Positions 7,561-15,537 of a stretch of DNA of 64,000 nt are shown here, in pieces. A program made the translations under genes and the position numbers. Every line of letters begins with the position of its first letter. The first letter of the stretch is position 1. Under the pieces are notes generated by a model. That model was not told where the DNA came from, did not search any database, and saw only the letters and a program-made list of their open reading frames with translations. This stretch comes from Streptomyces sp. ICBB 8177 (GTDB lineage: Bacteria; Actinomycetota; Actinomycetes; Streptomycetales; Streptomycetaceae): contig NZ_NSKH01000024.1 of the NCBI RefSeq assembly GCF_003144095.1, positions 265,198-329,197 of the forward strand. The letters run 5' to 3'.

Positions 7561-9723
7561 TCACGAGGATCGCGGCGCCGTCAGGTCGTACAGCGTGGTG
7601 CCGCCTGCCGTCTTCGCGGTGAAGTGGGCCTCGACCCAGGCGCTGATCTCGGACGCCGTGCTGGTGGTGACGCCCATCGCCGCGCCGAATCCGCCGCCGC
7701 CCGCCGACGCGCCTCCCTTCGCGGTGGTCCCGGCCGCCTCGGTGCCGGGCGGTTCCGTGCCGCTTCCGATGAAGTAGTGGATTGCGCGCTCGCTCACCAG
7801 CTTCTCGAACTCGGCCAGCGTGGGGGCCGGGTCGGAGCCGTTGAAGCCGCCGATCGCCATCACCGGGTCCTGGGTGGCCAGTTGGTAGCTCGCCTGGTTC
7901 TGCGAGCCGATCGCCGCCGCGACCCAGGTGTAGGACGTGGCGTCCTTCGACAGCGCCGCCTTCGTCGCGGCACTGACCTTCGTGCCGTCGAGCAGGCCGC
8001 CCATGCCCCCGCCGCCCATGCCGCCCGTCTTCCCGCCTGCGCCCGGGAGTTGACCGCGCCCGGCCTGAGCGCCGCCTCCGCCGGGGAAGCCGCCCGCGAA
8101 CCCGCCGCCTCCCGGCATGCCACCCCACGCCGCCGTACCCGCACCGCCCCCGCCGGGGAAGCCGCCCGCGTGACCTCCGCCCCGCGCGCCCCCGCCCGGG
8201 AAGCCCATGCCACCCGGTCCGCCCGCCTGCGCGGGGCCCGCCGACGGCAGGGAGCCGGTGTGGCCGCTGGTCACCGTGTCCACCGCGTATGCCGCCGGTC
8301 CCGCCAGCGTGGCCACCAGCCCACCCGTCACCGCCGTGACCGTCAGCACCCGCATCGCGATCCGGCCGGTGAACGCCAGCCCCAGCGCCGCCGCGAACCC
8401 CAGCAGCAGCACCGCCCAGCGCAGCCACGGCAGCCAGTCAGGGGTGCGGCCCAGCAGTGCGAAGGCCCACCACGCGCTCACCGCGACCGCCAGCGCCAGC
8501 GTCCCTGCCGCCCACGGCGAACGGCGCCGCCGCCACAGCGCGACCGCGCCCATGCCGACGACCGCGCCGATGTAGGGGGCGAGCGCGATGTTGTAGTACG
8601 GGTGGAAGATGCCGGCCATGTAACTGAAGACCGCGGCCGTGGTGAGCAGCGCGCCGCCCCACAGCAGGAACGCCTGCCGTTCGGTGTCGGTGCGCTTGGC
8701 CCGCCAGGTCAGCACGACGCCCGCGACGAGCAGGATGAGGGCCGCGGGCAGCAGCCACGAGATCTGGCCGCCCATGTCGGTGCCGAACAGCCGGGTGATG
8801 CCGGTCGAGCCCCACATGCCGCTCCCGTTGCCGCCGCCGGGCCCCGCGCCGCCTCCGCCCCCTCCGCCGACGCTGCCGGTCTCGTCGCCGTCGATGCGCC
8901 CGAACCCGTTGTAGCCGAAGGTGAGTTCCAGGAAGCTGTCGTGCTGCGAGCCACCGACGTACGGCCGGTCGGCGGCGGGCGTCAGCTGGACGATCGCCAC
9001 CCACCAGCCCCCGGTGACCACCATCACCGCCGTCGCGAGCGCCAGTTGCCACGTCCGGCGCCTCAGGCGCACCGGCGCGAGCACCGCGTACACCAGCGCC
9101 AGCGCGGGCAGCACCAGGAACGCCTGAAGCGTCTTGACCAGGAACGCGAATCCCACGAACCCCCCCGCCCACAACAGCCACTTGGTGCGGCCGGCCTCCA
9201 GGGCACGCTGCGTCGCGTAGATGGCGCACACCATGAGCAGCGCCAGCAGCGCGTCCGGGTTGTTGAAGCGGAACATCAGCGTCGCGACCGGGGTGAGCGC
9301 CAGCACCCCGCCCGCGATCAGTCCTGCGGCGGGCCCGAAACGCCGTCGCACCGCCGCGTACAGCACAGCGACGGTCGCCACGCCCATCAGCGCCTGCGGG
9401 ACCAGGATCGCCCAGGAGTTCAGCCCGAACAGCCGCACCGACAGCTCCATCGGCCACAGCGAGGCCGGGGGCTTGTCGACGGTGATGAAGTTCGCGGCGT
9501 CGGAGGAGCCGAAGAAGAACGCCTTCCAGCTCTTGCTGCCCGCCTGGACGGCCGCCGAGTAGAAGGAGTTGGCCCAGCCGGAGGAGGAGAGGTTGACCAG
9601 GTACAGCAGCGCGGTCGCCGCCAGCAGCCCGAGGAACGCGGGCCGCTCCCACCGGGGCCGGGCGACCGCGTCGGCGGCCTCGGCGCGCGCGGGGGTGGCG
9701 AAGGGGTGAGTGAGGGCGGTCAC
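7561..9723 (-). CDS. GT39/ArnT-like membrane glycosyltransferase with Gly-rich insert
   Basis: A 720-residue polytopic membrane protein of the dolichyl-phosphate-mannose/ArnT (GT-C fold) type, which transfers a sugar from a polyprenyl-phosphate donor to an extracytoplasmic acceptor. The acidic site appears early (FFGSSDAANFITVDKPPASL), followed by about ten hydrophobic segments. A stretch of about 75 residues made almost only of Gly, Pro, Met and Ala (near residues 500-575) links to a soluble C-terminal domain (AAIGSQNQASYQLATQDPV). The GTG start overlaps the stop of the GT2-GtrA gene (GTGA), so the two are translationally coupled. The upstream partner probably makes its lipid-linked donor. 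Confidence 0.9.
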   Translation of the reverse strand: MTALTHPFATPARAEAADAVARPRWERPAFLGLLAATALLYLVNLSSSGWANSFYSAAVQAGSKSWKAFFFGSSDAANFITVDKPPASLWPMELSVRLFGLNSWAILVPQALMGVATVAVLYAAVRRRFGPAAGLIAGGVLALTPVATLMFRFNNPDALLALLMVCAIYATQRALEAGRTKWLLWAGGFVGFAFLVKTLQAFLVLPALALVYAVLAPVRLRRRTWQLALATAVMVVTGGWWVAIVQLTPAADRPYVGGSQHDSFLELTFGYNGFGRIDGDETGSVGGGGGGGAGPGGGNGSGMWGSTGITRLFGTDMGGQISWLLPAALILLVAGVVLTWRAKRTDTERQAFLLWGGALLTTAAVFSYMAGIFHPYYNIALAPYIGAVVGMGAVALWRRRRSPWAAGTLALAVAVSAWWAFALLGRTPDWLPWLRWAVLLLGFAAALGLAFTGRIAMRVLTVTAVTGGLVATLAGPAAYAVDTVTSGHTGSLPSAGPAQAGGPGGMGFPGGGARGGGHAGGFPGGGGAGTAAWGGMPGGGGFAGGFPGGGGAQAGRGQLPGAGGKTGGMGGGGMGGLLDGTKVSAATKAALSKDATSYTWVAAAIGSQNQASYQLATQDPVMAIGGFNGSDPAPTLAEFEKLVSERAIHYFIGSGTEPPGTEAAGTTAKGGASAGGGGFGAAMGVTTSTASEISAWVEAHFTAKTAGGTTLYDLTAPRSS

Positions 9724-11024
9724 CGGACGCCCCCCAGGGCCGGGGCCGTCGCTTCCTCGTCACCGCGGTCGGGGAAGACCCACACCCGCAGCAGCAGGAA
9801 ACGCACCACCGTCGCGGCGAGGTTGGCGGCGACGAGGACGGCCAGTTCGGCGCCGTGCGTGGCGTGCCCGTCGGCGGCGCGCAGCGCGGCCAGCGAGCCC
9901 GAGGTCATCAGCAGGCTGACGCCGAACACCACCAGGCCCTGCGCCTGCTGGCGCATCGCCCGCCGCCTGCCGCGCACCCCGAAGGTGAAGCGGCGGTTGG
10001 CCGCGGTGTTCGCGAGGGTGCACAGCAACAGGGCGAACCCGTTGGCGAGTTGGGCTCCCGTGCCGAGCCGGAAGAGCCAGAAGAGCGCCAGGTTGGCGGC
10101 CGTGGAGAGCGCGCCGATGACCGCGAAGCCCGCCAACTGCCGTACCAGGCCCGGCGCCAGGCCCTCGACGCGGTCGCGCGGATCGTCGCCGAACGGCCTG
10201 CGCAGCCGCTCCAGCGGCAGCGCCCCGCTCGCCAGCGCCCGGCCGACCCGCCACACGCCCTTGAGGTCCTCGGTGGCGGTGCGCACGATGTCGACGCTGG
10301 AGTGGGGGTCGTCCACCCAGTCGACGGGCACCTCGTGGATGCGCAGCGACGCGCGTTCGGCCAGCACCAGCATCTCGGTGTCGAAGAACCAGCCGGTGTC
10401 CTCGACCAGCGGCAGCAGCCGCCGCGCCACGTCCGAGCGGATCGCCTTGAACCCGCACTGCGCGTCGGAGAAGCGGGCCGACAGGCTGCCGCGCAGGATC
10501 AGGTTGTAGGCCCGCGAGATCAGCTCCCGCTTGGGCCCGCGCACCACCCGCGAACCGCCCGCCAGCCGCGACCCGATGGCCAGGTCGGAGTGGCCGGAGA
10601 TCAGCGGGGCGACCAGCGGCAGCAGCGCGTTGAGGTCGGTGGACAGGTCCACGTCCATGTACGCCAGCACCGGCGCGTCGGACGCCGACCACACCTCGCG
10701 CAGCGCCCGCCCGCGTCCCTTGCGTTCCAGCCGTACGGCGGTCACCTGCGGGAACTCGCGCTCCAGCGCCAGCGCCACCAGCGGTGTGCGGTCGGTGCTC
10801 GCGTTGTCCGCGACGGTGATCCGGAAGTCGTACGGGAACGTCGAGTCGAGGTAGGCGTGCAGGCGGCGCACGCAGGGTTCGAGGTCGGTCTCCTCGTTGT
10901 ACACGGGGATCACGACATCCAGCACGGTGGTGCGCCGGGGGTCGCCGACGGGCACGGCGTCACGGGCCGGCAGCCCGCCGCTCGCGGCCGGGTCCCCGTA
11001 GGGCGCAAGGGTCAAGGTCCTCAT
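9720..11024 (-). CDS. bifunctional GT2 glycosyltransferase / GtrA-like flippase
   Basis: A 434-residue fusion. Residues about 35-270 are a family-2 glycosyltransferase of the polyprenyl-phosphate-mannose synthase type (VVIPVYNEETDLEPCVRRL; the DxD metal site is YMDVDLSTD). Residues about 295-415 form four hydrophobic segments of the GtrA type, proposed to flip the lipid-linked sugar. It therefore charges a polyprenyl-phosphate with a sugar on the inside and helps present it outside, where the coupled GT39 enzyme can use it. It starts 27 bp after the sensor-kinase stop and ends in a 4-bp overlap with the next gene, so it is probably in that operon. Confidence 0.92.
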   Translation of the reverse strand: MRTLTLAPYGDPAASGGLPARDAVPVGDPRRTTVLDVVIPVYNEETDLEPCVRRLHAYLDSTFPYDFRITVADNASTDRTPLVALALEREFPQVTAVRLERKGRGRALREVWSASDAPVLAYMDVDLSTDLNALLPLVAPLISGHSDLAIGSRLAGGSRVVRGPKRELISRAYNLILRGSLSARFSDAQCGFKAIRSDVARRLLPLVEDTGWFFDTEMLVLAERASLRIHEVPVDWVDDPHSSVDIVRTATEDLKGVWRVGRALASGALPLERLRRPFGDDPRDRVEGLAPGLVRQLAGFAVIGALSTAANLALFWLFRLGTGAQLANGFALLLCTLANTAANRRFTFGVRGRRRAMRQQAQGLVVFGVSLLMTSGSLAALRAADGHATHGAELAVLVAANLAATVVRFLLLRVWVFPDRGDEEATAPALGGVR

Positions 11025-11051
11025 GCCGACCGACGCTCCCCGGCCGCGCTG

Positions 11052-12644
11052 TCACGAGGGTGTGGTGAGCCTGGGGATGGCCTGTGAGTCGCGGGGGCCC
11101 GCCGCGTCCGCCGCGGGCAGCGTCACGCGGAAGACCGTGCTGCCCGGTTCGCTGGTGACCTCGATGGTGCCGGAGTGCGCCTGGACCACGGCGCGCGCGA
11201 TCGCCAGGCCCAGCCCGCTGCCGCCGCCCGCCGAACGGGAGCGGGAGGCGTCGCCGCGCGCGAAGCGTTCGAAGACCTCGCGCAGCAGGCCGGGCGGGAT
11301 GCCGGGGCCGGTGTCCTCGACCTCGATCCGCACGCCGTCCGGCCGCGTCGCGACCCGCGCGGTCACCGTCGTGCCGGGCGGGGTGTGGGTGCGGGCGTTG
11401 GCCAGCAGGTTGGCCAGCACCTGGTGCAGCCGGGCGGCGTCGCCGCGTACGACCACCGGGTCGTCGGGCAGGTCGAGCCGCCAGCGGTGATCCGGGCCTG
11501 CGGCGCGCGCGTCGCTGACCGCGTCCACCACGAGCGGCGAGACGTCCAGCGGCTCCCGGCTGAGCGGGCGGCCCGCGTCGAGCCGGGCGAGCAGCAGCAG
11601 GTCCTCCACCAGCGCGGTCATCCGGGCCGCCTCGGACTCGATACGGCCGAGCGCGTGCCGGGTGGACGGGCCGATCTCCTCGGTGCCGCGCCGGGTCAGC
11701 TCCGCGTAGCCGCGGATCGAGGCGAGCGGGGTGCGCAGTTCGTGGCTGGCGTCGGCGACGAACTGCCGCACCCGCGTCTCGCTCGCCTGCCGCGCCGCGA
11801 GCGCGGAACCGACGTGGCCCAGCAGCCTGTTGAGCGCCCCGCCGACCTGGCCGACCTCGGTGCGCGGATCGGTGTCGGCGTCGGGGACGCGTTCCAGCGG
11901 GGCCACCTCGCCCCGGTCCAGGCGCAGTTCGGAGACCCGGGCCGCGGTGGCGGCCACCCGGCGCAGCGGGCGCAGGGCGTAGCGGATCATCACCACCCCG
12001 GCGAGCCCGGCGGCGGCCAGCCCGGCGGCGGTCACCAGCACGATGACGACGACCAGGCGGTCCACGACGCCCTCGACGTCCGCCGCGGGCTGCCCGACCG
12101 CGAGCGCCGTGCCGTCCTGGCTGACCACGTAGGCGACGCGGTACGTGCCCAGGCCCGGGATGTCCAGGGTGTGCGGGTGCCCGTCCTCCTTCAGACCGTC
12201 GAACGCGGCTAGTTGGGCGGACGTCAGCGGCCGGCCGCCGATCGCGTGGGTCCGCGCGGAGGTGCGGCGGCTCACCTCGCCCTGGACCGCGTGCCCCCGG
12301 TCGTCCAGCACCGCGCCGACGGTGCCGGTGGTCTGGCCGCCGCCCACCACGAAGTCCAGCGGGTCACCGGGCGGCTGCGCGCCGGGCGGCATGCCCCGCG
12401 GCGGCGTGTGCTGGGCACGCGCCGCCACGTCCTGCACCGTGCCGTCCAGCCGGTCGTACAGGTACTGCCGCAGCGAGACCGTGGTGACGACGCCGACCAC
12501 CGCGCAGACCACGGCGATCAGCGCGACGGAGGACGCCAGCAGACGGGCCCGCAGCGACCAGCGGCGCCGGCGCAACGCGGGCCCGGGCCAACGGCGCCCG
12601 CGCCACACGAGAACGGACCAGCGGCGCCCGCGCGACGCGGGCAC
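11052..12644 (-). CDS. two-component sensor histidine kinase
   Basis: A 530-residue membrane kinase. Order: basic Arg/Trp-rich N-terminus, TM1 (about 36-56), extracytoplasmic sensor (about 57-192), TM2 (about 195-220), HAMP, dimerisation domain with phospho-acceptor His301 (ADASHELRTPLASIR), then an ATPase domain with the N box (LANLLANARTHT) and G boxes (DTGPGIPPG, GSGLGLAI). It starts with GTG three bases after the response-regulator stop, so the pair are co-expressed. The first 30 residues are encoded by a short DNA repeat (12556-12651). The signal is unknown; the downstream glycosyltransferases suggest an envelope role. Confidence 0.93.
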   Translation of the reverse strand: MPASRGRRWSVLVWRGRRWPGPALRRRRWSLRARLLASSVALIAVVCAVVGVVTTVSLRQYLYDRLDGTVQDVAARAQHTPPRGMPPGAQPPGDPLDFVVGGGQTTGTVGAVLDDRGHAVQGEVSRRTSARTHAIGGRPLTSAQLAAFDGLKEDGHPHTLDIPGLGTYRVAYVVSQDGTALAVGQPAADVEGVVDRLVVVIVLVTAAGLAAAGLAGVVMIRYALRPLRRVAATAARVSELRLDRGEVAPLERVPDADTDPRTEVGQVGGALNRLLGHVGSALAARQASETRVRQFVADASHELRTPLASIRGYAELTRRGTEEIGPSTRHALGRIESEAARMTALVEDLLLLARLDAGRPLSREPLDVSPLVVDAVSDARAAGPDHRWRLDLPDDPVVVRGDAARLHQVLANLLANARTHTPPGTTVTARVATRPDGVRIEVEDTGPGIPPGLLREVFERFARGDASRSRSAGGGSGLGLAIARAVVQAHSGTIEVTSEPGSTVFRVTLPAADAAGPRDSQAIPRLTTPS

Positions 12645-12647
12645 GGA

Positions 12648-13400
12648 TCAGCCGACTTCCGCGGGCTTGATCAGGTAGCCGGCGCCGCGACGGGTGTGGA
12701 TCATGGGTGCGCGGCCCGCGTCGATCTTGCGCCGCAGGTAGGAGATGTACAGCTCGACCACGTTGGCCTGGCCGCCGAAGTCGTAGGACCACACGCGGTC
12801 GAGGATCTGCGCCTTGCTGAGCACCCGGCGCGGGTTGCGCATCAGGTACCGCAGGAGTTCGAACTCGGTGGCCGTCAGGTGGATCGACTTGCCGTCGCGG
12901 CTCACCTCGTGGCTGTCCTCGTCCAGCGTGAGGTCGCCGACGACCAGCAGCGACTCGGTGCGCACCGCGGCCGCCCCGGACCTGCGCAGCAGTCCGCGCA
13001 GCCGGGCCACGACCTCCTCCAGGGAGAACGGCTTGGTGACGTAGTCGTCACCGCCCGCGGTCAGCCCGGCTATGCGGTCCTCCACCGCGTCCTTGGCGGT
13101 CAGGAAGAGCACCGGCACGTCCGACAGGTCGCGGCGCAGCTGGGAGAGCACCTCCAGGCCGTCCACGTCCGGAAGCATGATGTCGAGCACCACGGCGTCC
13201 GGCTTGAAGTCGCGTGCGGCCCGCATGGCGGCGGCGCCGTCGGACTCGGTGCGCACCTCCCAGCCCTCGTACTTCAGGGCCATGGAGAGCAGGTCGGCCA
13301 GGGCCGTCTCGTCGTCGACGACCAGGACGCGGACGGGGGAGCCGTCGGGCCGGAGCAACTCGGTGCGTCCGCCCGGCGCGGGGGTGGGAATCGCAGGCAT
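12648..13400 (-). CDS. OmpR/PhoB-type response regulator
   Basis: A 250-residue regulator. The receiver domain has the acid pair Asp29/Asp30, phospho-acceptor Asp73 (VVLDIMLPD), switch Thr101 and Lys123 (DDYVTKPF). A winged-helix DNA-binding domain follows (ELLRYLMRNPRRVLSKAQIL, AGRAPMIHTRRGAGYLI). ATG 13400 is preferred because the palindrome at 13411-13425 would otherwise be coding; ATGs at 13412 and 13433 remain possible. It is first of a four-gene unit with the kinase, GT2-GtrA and GT39 genes, and divergent from the F420 oxidoreductase. Confidence 0.92.
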   Translation of the reverse strand: MPAIPTPAPGGRTELLRPDGSPVRVLVVDDETALADLLSMALKYEGWEVRTESDGAAAMRAARDFKPDAVVLDIMLPDVDGLEVLSQLRRDLSDVPVLFLTAKDAVEDRIAGLTAGGDDYVTKPFSLEEVVARLRGLLRRSGAAAVRTESLLVVGDLTLDEDSHEVSRDGKSIHLTATEFELLRYLMRNPRRVLSKAQILDRVWSYDFGGQANVVELYISYLRRKIDAGRAPMIHTRRGAGYLIKPAEVG

Positions 13401-13410
13401 GACGAACACC

Positions 13411-13468
13411 ATCGGGTGTCCCGATAAGAGCATTCTTTCGCCAGTCTGTGAGTTGTCTGAGAAGTCTG
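13411..13468. promoter_or_regulatory. candidate autoregulatory region between response regulator and oxidoreductase
   Basis: ATCGGG-TGT-CCCGAT (13411-13425) is a perfect inverted repeat just ahead of the response-regulator start. Three GTCTG direct repeats follow at 13444, 13455 and 13464. OmpR/PhoB proteins bind head-to-tail repeats spaced by about one helical turn, so these are plausible self-binding sites that could also affect the divergent gene. Confidence 0.4.
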
Positions 13469-13543
13469 TGCAGGAATAACGGTTCGGGGGACCCGGTTGC
13501 CCGAAACGGACATCGAGCAGCGGAACGAGGAACGGGGAGACTC

Positions 13544-14425
13544 ATGGGAATCGGCCGGTACGGGATCTGGAGCCCGGCGCTGCGCACCGACGGCGGCACG
13601 CCGGACACCGAGGTCGCCGAGGTCACGGAGGCGGTCCGTGACCTGGAGCGGCTCGGCTACGACGCGGTGTGGGTGGGCGGCAGCAGCTCGGTCGGGGACG
13701 CCGCCGCGCTGGTCGAGGCGACCTCGGCCCTGACGGTCGCGACCGGCATCCTCAGCATCTGGCAGCACGACGCGCGCTCGGTCGCCGCGGCGCACACGGA
13801 GCTGACCGCGAAGCACCCGGGGCGCTTCCTGCTCGGCCTGGGCGTCAGCCACGCGCCGCTGGCCGGCGACGCCTACCGCAAGCCGTACTCCGCGATGGTG
13901 CGCTACCTCGACGAGCTGGACGCCGCCGGGGTGCCCGAAGGCGAGCGGGTGCTGGCCGCGCTGGGCCCGAAGATGCTCAAGCTGGCGAGCGACCGCGCCG
14001 CCGGGGCGCACCCGTACCTGGTCACCCCCGAGCACACCGCGAAGGCGCGGGCCGCGCTCGGCCCCGACGCGCTGCTGGCACCGGAGGTGAAGGTCGTCCT
14101 GGACGCCGATCCGGTACGCGCCCGGGCCGCCGCCCGCGCCCACCTCGCGCGCTACCTCGCGCTGCCGAACTACACCGCCAACCTGGAGCGGCTGGGCTTC
14201 ACCGCGCGGGACTTCGAGGACGGCGGCAGCGACGCCCTGGTCGACGCGCTGTTCGCCTGGGGCGGGCCGCAGGCGGTACGCGAGCGGACCGACGCGTTCT
14301 TCTCGGCGGGCGCCGGCCACCTCGCGCTCCAGGTGGTCCCGCCCGCCGACGCCGACCCCGCCGCCCTGCCGCGCGAGGGCTGGCGTGAGCTGGCGGACGT
14401 GCTGGGGCTGCGGGGGGCCGCGTAA
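13544..14425 (+). CDS. LLM-class F420-dependent oxidoreductase
   Basis: A 293-residue luciferase-like monooxygenase-fold protein. The family core is visible: an N-terminal barrel strand (GRYGIWSPALR), LERLGYDAVWVGGSSS, a TSALTVATGILSIWQHDARS segment and HPGRFLLGLGVSHAPLAG. Such enzymes use F420 or FMN to oxidise or reduce small organic molecules in the cytoplasm. ATG 13544 has GGGGAGA six bases upstream. It is divergent from the two-component operon and ends before a bidirectional terminator. The substrate is not predictable. Confidence 0.9.
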   Translation: MGIGRYGIWSPALRTDGGTPDTEVAEVTEAVRDLERLGYDAVWVGGSSSVGDAAALVEATSALTVATGILSIWQHDARSVAAAHTELTAKHPGRFLLGLGVSHAPLAGDAYRKPYSAMVRYLDELDAAGVPEGERVLAALGPKMLKLASDRAAGAHPYLVTPEHTAKARAALGPDALLAPEVKVVLDADPVRARAAARAHLARYLALPNYTANLERLGFTARDFEDGGSDALVDALFAWGGPQAVRERTDAFFSAGAGHLALQVVPPADADPAALPREGWRELADVLGLRGAA

Positions 14426-14439
14426 CGGGCACGGAAACG

Positions 14440-14476
14440 CCAGAGGCCCGGCGCTGGGAAAGCGCCGGGCCTCTGG
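14440..14476. terminator. bidirectional stem-loop terminator
   Basis: A perfect 16-bp stem (14440-14455 with 14461-14476) around a GGGAA loop. It lies between the F420 oxidoreductase on the plus strand and the initiator tRNA on the minus strand, and should end both transcripts. Confidence 0.85.
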
Positions 14477-14482
14477 TCTTCG

Positions 14483-14556
14483 TAGCGGGGACAGGATTTG
14501 AACCTGCGACCTCTGGGTTATGAGCCCAGCGAGCTACCGAGCTGCTCCACCCCGCG
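14483..14556 (-). tRNA. initiator tRNA-fMet (CAT)
   Basis: A 74-nt cloverleaf with anticodon CAT (loop CTCATAA). It is the initiator: the anticodon stem carries three consecutive G:C pairs (GGG/CCC), and position 1 (C) does not pair with position 72 (T), the classic mark for formylation and P-site entry. The acceptor stem otherwise pairs GCGGGG with CCCCGC; the CCA end is not encoded. A TAGGAT -10-like hexamer sits at 14569-14574 on the minus strand, about 12 bp upstream. Confidence 0.96.
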
Positions 14557-14777
14557 TCGGTGAACACCATCCTACGGCATCCCGGCGACCACTCCGCACC
14601 GGGTTTTCCGCGGGCCCCGGAGGGCGCTCACGGAGCGCGACGGGCGCGTGGGCGGCGCGCGGCGGCGCGCGCGGTCCCGCGTACCGCTCCGGCGCACGTG
14701 AACAGATCAACGGGATATGCCCGTCGGCCTACCGGCGGGCGCGATGCCCTGTCATCATTCACCCTCAGGAGGCAGAC

Positions 14778-14897
14778 GTGACCTGTCCGATGTGCGGCTC
14801 GGCGGATGGCAGGCAGCTGAACAATGGAAACTGGCAGTGCAACGAATGCTCAGCGGTCACAGCAGGCCAGGGCCGCATGGGAGAGCCTGGATCCTGA
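14778..14897 (+). CDS. tiny zinc-ribbon protein
   Basis: A 39-residue protein too short for usual gene finders. GTG at 14778 lies 5 nt after a perfect AGGAGG. Two CxxC knuckles (Cys3/Cys6 and Cys21/Cys24: CPMC and CNEC) should bind one zinc ion. It overlaps, in another frame, a 66-residue ORF starting at 14824. Either both are translated as a coupled pair, or a frameshift has split one longer gene (zinc ribbon plus acidic helical tail). Function unknown. Confidence 0.6.
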   Translation: MTCPMCGSADGRQLNNGNWQCNECSAVTAGQGRMGEPGS

Positions 14898-15024
14898 GAC
14901 CCGTGAGCGCGTCGCGTTCCTGTCGCCCGAGGAGTTCACCGTCTCGGACGGTGAGGAGTCCGCGCGGCAGTGGCAGCGGTTCGTGGACGTCCTGGACCGC
15001 GCGGAGCGCCACGAGGCGCTGTGA
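14824..15024 (+). CDS. small acidic protein overlapping the zinc-ribbon gene
   Basis: A 66-residue frame in the +1 register relative to the zinc-ribbon gene, overlapping it by 74 bp. The part after residue 18 looks like real protein: amphipathic and acidic (WESLDPETRERVAFLSPEEF), with G/C-ending codons. The first 15 codons do not. This fits either a coupled second gene or the displaced C-terminal half of a frameshifted single gene. Function unknown. Confidence 0.5.
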   Translation: METGSATNAQRSQQARAAWESLDPETRERVAFLSPEEFTVSDGEESARQWQRFVDVLDRAERHEAL

Positions 15025-15537
15025 GGCGCCGTGTTGAGGTCGAGGGTCGCCCAACTCCCGGCACAGCGCCCCGTACCCGCCCGCACCTCATGACGACCTG
15101 ATCACGGCTGTTGTGCCGGCCTGGCACGTTGACCACCAACGCGTCGGTGCCGTGCGCGCGTTCCTGCGACATCAACGGCTACACGTCCTGCGTGAGCCTC
15201 ACCGACCCGCCGAAGTCCGCGACGAGCGGCGCGGCCCACGCCGTCTCGACCACCACGATCCAGGCCCTCGAGCACAGCAGCGACCCGGTCAACCAGCCCT
15301 GTACGCGGGGTGGTTGGAGGACCTCGCACGTGCCCGGCGGCGGCTCCGGCGTGGGCAAAGGGAAGAGGAAACGGGTTTATCGACAGATCGTCACGCTTGC
15401 GAGGTAAATGGGCCGGGGAAGGTGGTTTCGCCGGACGGCGTGGGCAAGTCTGATCCCGCGACGCCGCGAAACCAGCGGGGACGGCAGGCCAACCGCCCCG
15501 CGTACACCCTGACTTCCAGTTCCTGGGAGGAACGCAC
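15025..15537. other. intergenic stretch with a coding-like, degenerate segment
   Basis: From about 15130 to 15300 almost every third base is G or C in one plus-strand frame (for example ARSCDINGYTSCVSLTDPPK). The antisense frame with the same third positions reads TAWAAPLVADFGGSVRLTQD and then meets an in-frame TAG. Neither frame has a credible start, so this looks like the remnant of a gene, strand undecided. The rest, up to the ribosome site of the next gene, shows nothing recognisable. Confidence 0.35.
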
